Positions 30,191-31,484 of a DNA stretch of 31,484 bases are shown here, piece after piece; positions within the stretch are counted from its first letter, which is position 1; each line of letters opens with the position of its first letter. A program made the translations under genes and the position numbers. Below the pieces are notes generated by a model, which saw only the letters and a list, made by a program, of their open reading frames with translations, searched no databases and was not told the DNA's origin. Source of the stretch: an uncultured Collinsella sp. (GTDB lineage: Bacteria > Actinomycetota > Coriobacteriia > Coriobacteriales > Coriobacteriaceae); the NCBI GenBank assembly GCA_947002045.1, contig CAMQJB010000024.1, positions 1 through 31,484 on the forward strand. The letters are read 5' to 3'.

Positions 30191-30253
30191 TTGCGGTGAA
30201 ATACGGTCTATTGGTGCCTTATTTTGGCGCAAACAGACCGTATTCCACCGCAA
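30191..30253. repeat. 63-bp palindromic element upstream of nfo
   Basis: The arms 30191-30209 and 30235-30253 are 19 bases each and complementary at all but one position. The central part can pair further (TTGGTGCC with GGCGCAA). It contains no coding region. Either a palindromic extragenic repeat or a regulatory hairpin in the nfo leader would fit. Confidence 0.75.
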
Positions 30254-30342
30254 CTTATAAAAGGGGCATCAGAGATGCGGGCCACCGAGCACTACGGCTA
30301 CGGGCGCCAGCATCATGATCCCCTACGCGTCAGCGACAAGTC

Positions 30343-31362
30343 CTAGAGGGATAGGCGGATTGCATCGATAATGCGCGCGCAACGCTGTGTGGCGGCAAGG
30401 GGCATGACGGGACTCTCGAGTTTCCCCGCCCGGACGAGCTGGGTCGCATGCCGGATTTCGCCGTAGAAATCATCGACCTCAAACGGGGCATTTATTTCGA
30501 GCATTCGTCCGTCGGAGTACCTCACATGGGCGAGCTCGGGACGATGGAGGCGTTCGATTTCCAACGAGCCCCGCTCGCAGACAATCGTTAAGCGGCTTTC
30601 ATATGCTGCTTTGCCGTCGCACACCACATGAATGGGTATACCGCCGACACTCATACGGATCTCATCGGCCCAATCCACGCGGCCGCCCGATACGTCACGC
30701 CAGCGAACTTCACGGGACGAAACCTCGCACGCGCCCGCGAGCAAATCCTCAAACCAACCGACCGCATAGCAGCCCATGTCATATAGACAGCCGCCCTGCA
30801 ACGGGTCGAGCAGATAGCCCGAAGGAGACTCGCCGTAATCGAGCTTTTGCACGCTTTCAATCGAGACGATACGGCCAAGCTCACCCGACGCAAGCAAGTC
30901 CTTCACGCGAGTGCGCATCGGGCAAAACCGGTTCTTCATCGCCTCCATAAACAGCACGCCGCGCTCGCGAGAGGTGGAGGCAATCGAGAGAGCCTCTTCC
31001 TCACTCAAAACGGCCGGCTTTTCGCACAGCATGGCCTTTCCGGCGCGCAGCGCGCGACAGGCCCAACGCGTATGCATGCCATGCGGAAGAGCCAAGTAGA
31101 TTGCGTCGACATCGGGGTCGGCAATCAACGCATCATAAGCCGCATCGCCGCTATCGTCAGCCGTGGCATAACTGTGCGCGGCATCAATCGAAAACGCCCT
31201 GCAAAACTCCTCAACATGCGAAGGAGTGCGACCGGCGGCAGCCACAAGCCGTGCCCCGTCCACCTCCTTGAGCGACGATGCAAATCGATGCGATATGTTT
31301 CCAGCGCCCAAAACGCCCCAACGAACCTCACGTAAATCATCACATGAATCCCGATGGCCCAC
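30343..31362 (-). CDS. Gfo/Idh/MocA-family oxidoreductase
   Basis: A 339-aa NAD(P)-dependent dehydrogenase. The Rossmann motif is GVLGAGNISHRFA near residues 16-28, the conserved AIYLALPHGMH follows, and CEKPAVLSEEEA is the EKP motif with the catalytic-site lysine. The C-terminal half (GGCLYDMGCYAVGW, with an acidic and a histidine-poor variant of the usual GGGALLDIGCH pattern) forms the substrate domain. GTG 31362 is chosen because AAGGGGG lies five bases upstream. It is probably monocistronic. The substrate, some sugar or polyol derivative, is not predictable. Confidence 0.88.
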   Translation of the reverse strand: MGHRDSCDDLREVRWGVLGAGNISHRFASSLKEVDGARLVAAAGRTPSHVEEFCRAFSIDAAHSYATADDSGDAAYDALIADPDVDAIYLALPHGMHTRWACRALRAGKAMLCEKPAVLSEEEALSIASTSRERGVLFMEAMKNRFCPMRTRVKDLLASGELGRIVSIESVQKLDYGESPSGYLLDPLQGGCLYDMGCYAVGWFEDLLAGACEVSSREVRWRDVSGGRVDWADEIRMSVGGIPIHVVCDGKAAYESRLTIVCERGSLEIERLHRPELAHVRYSDGRMLEINAPFEVDDFYGEIRHATQLVRAGKLESPVMPLAATQRCARIIDAIRLSL

Positions 31363-31366
31363 GACA

Positions 31367-31399
31367 GCCCCCTTCAGTTGCGGGGGGGTTTTTTTTGTT
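31367..31399 (+). terminator. G/C hairpin followed by a T-run near the right edge
   Basis: GCCCCC and GGGGGG arms around TTCAGTTGC are followed by a run of eight T on the plus strand, the form of an intrinsic terminator. On the minus strand the same hairpin would mask the AAGGGGG ribosome binding site of the oxidoreductase gene. No plus-strand gene is visible for it to terminate. Confidence 0.4.
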
Positions 31400-31484
31400 T
31401 TTTGGGGAATATTTGGGGCCCACCCACAAATAGAACCCCCCGAAATAAAATATTGGGGGAGGGGCGGGGTGTTGTAAGCGAGTT

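Overview
The window looks like chromosome from a Collinsella-like gut actinobacterium (Coriobacteriia). The inference rests on the GC-rich coding style, GGAGG-type ribosome binding sites, an LPxAG-type cell-wall sorting signal, actinobacterial/Bacillus-type SOS boxes, a DUF3793-flavodoxin pair and a fructoselysine (frl-type) operon. No rRNA, tRNA, CRISPR array, integrase or transposase was seen.

Layout. 1-317 is the 3' end of an unrecognised gene. 379-3219 (minus strand) holds ettA and an sdpR-sdpI pair. 3300-3600 is a compact locus with a 28-residue membrane peptide behind an SOS-like box, plus a possible convergent antisense promoter. 3681-5269 (plus) carries tcdA and a tatD-family hydrolase. 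5275-5507 is bounded by a perfect 30-bp inverted repeat. 5549-12329 (minus) is a fructoselysine-type operon: gntR regulator, YfcC-type carrier, amidohydrolase, frlC-, frlB- and frlD-like genes. 12480-14046 (minus) has two HAD phosphatases. 14536-17404 (plus) is a three-gene unit: an unknown protein, a ClpP-like protease with an intact triad, and a soluble VirD4/TraG-like ATPase overlapping it by 8 bp. 17546-19240 (minus) is pgi. 19453-21376 (plus) is an SOS cassette: a Y-family polymerase behind two tandem LexA boxes, then a YolD-like partner. 21373-23934 (minus) is a wall-anchored surface protein. 24208-24591 (minus) is a membrane-tethered metal-binding protein behind a CsoR-like operator. 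24766-25935 (plus) is a frameshifted DUF3793 gene and a flavodoxin. 26053-29156 (minus) is a polar amino-acid ABC transporter whose permease has an extra N-terminal extracytoplasmic domain. 29304-30170 (minus) is nfo (endonuclease IV), and 30343-31362 (minus) is a Gfo/Idh/MocA oxidoreductase. The last ~110 bases are homopolymer-rich and may be a contig end.

How the parts connect. The frl-type genes would import an Amadori product, phosphorylate it and split it into an amino acid and glucose-6-phosphate, which Pgi can feed to glycolysis. DNA repair is represented by the SOS polymerase cassette and nfo. The small-peptide locus shares the SOS box pattern, so it may belong to the same regulon. 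The two most interesting candidates for something undescribed are (a) the SOS-box small membrane peptide with long-range 5'/3' complementarity and an antisense promoter, resembling a type I toxin-antitoxin locus, and (b) the ClpP-like protease translationally coupled to a membrane-less coupling-protein ATPase.
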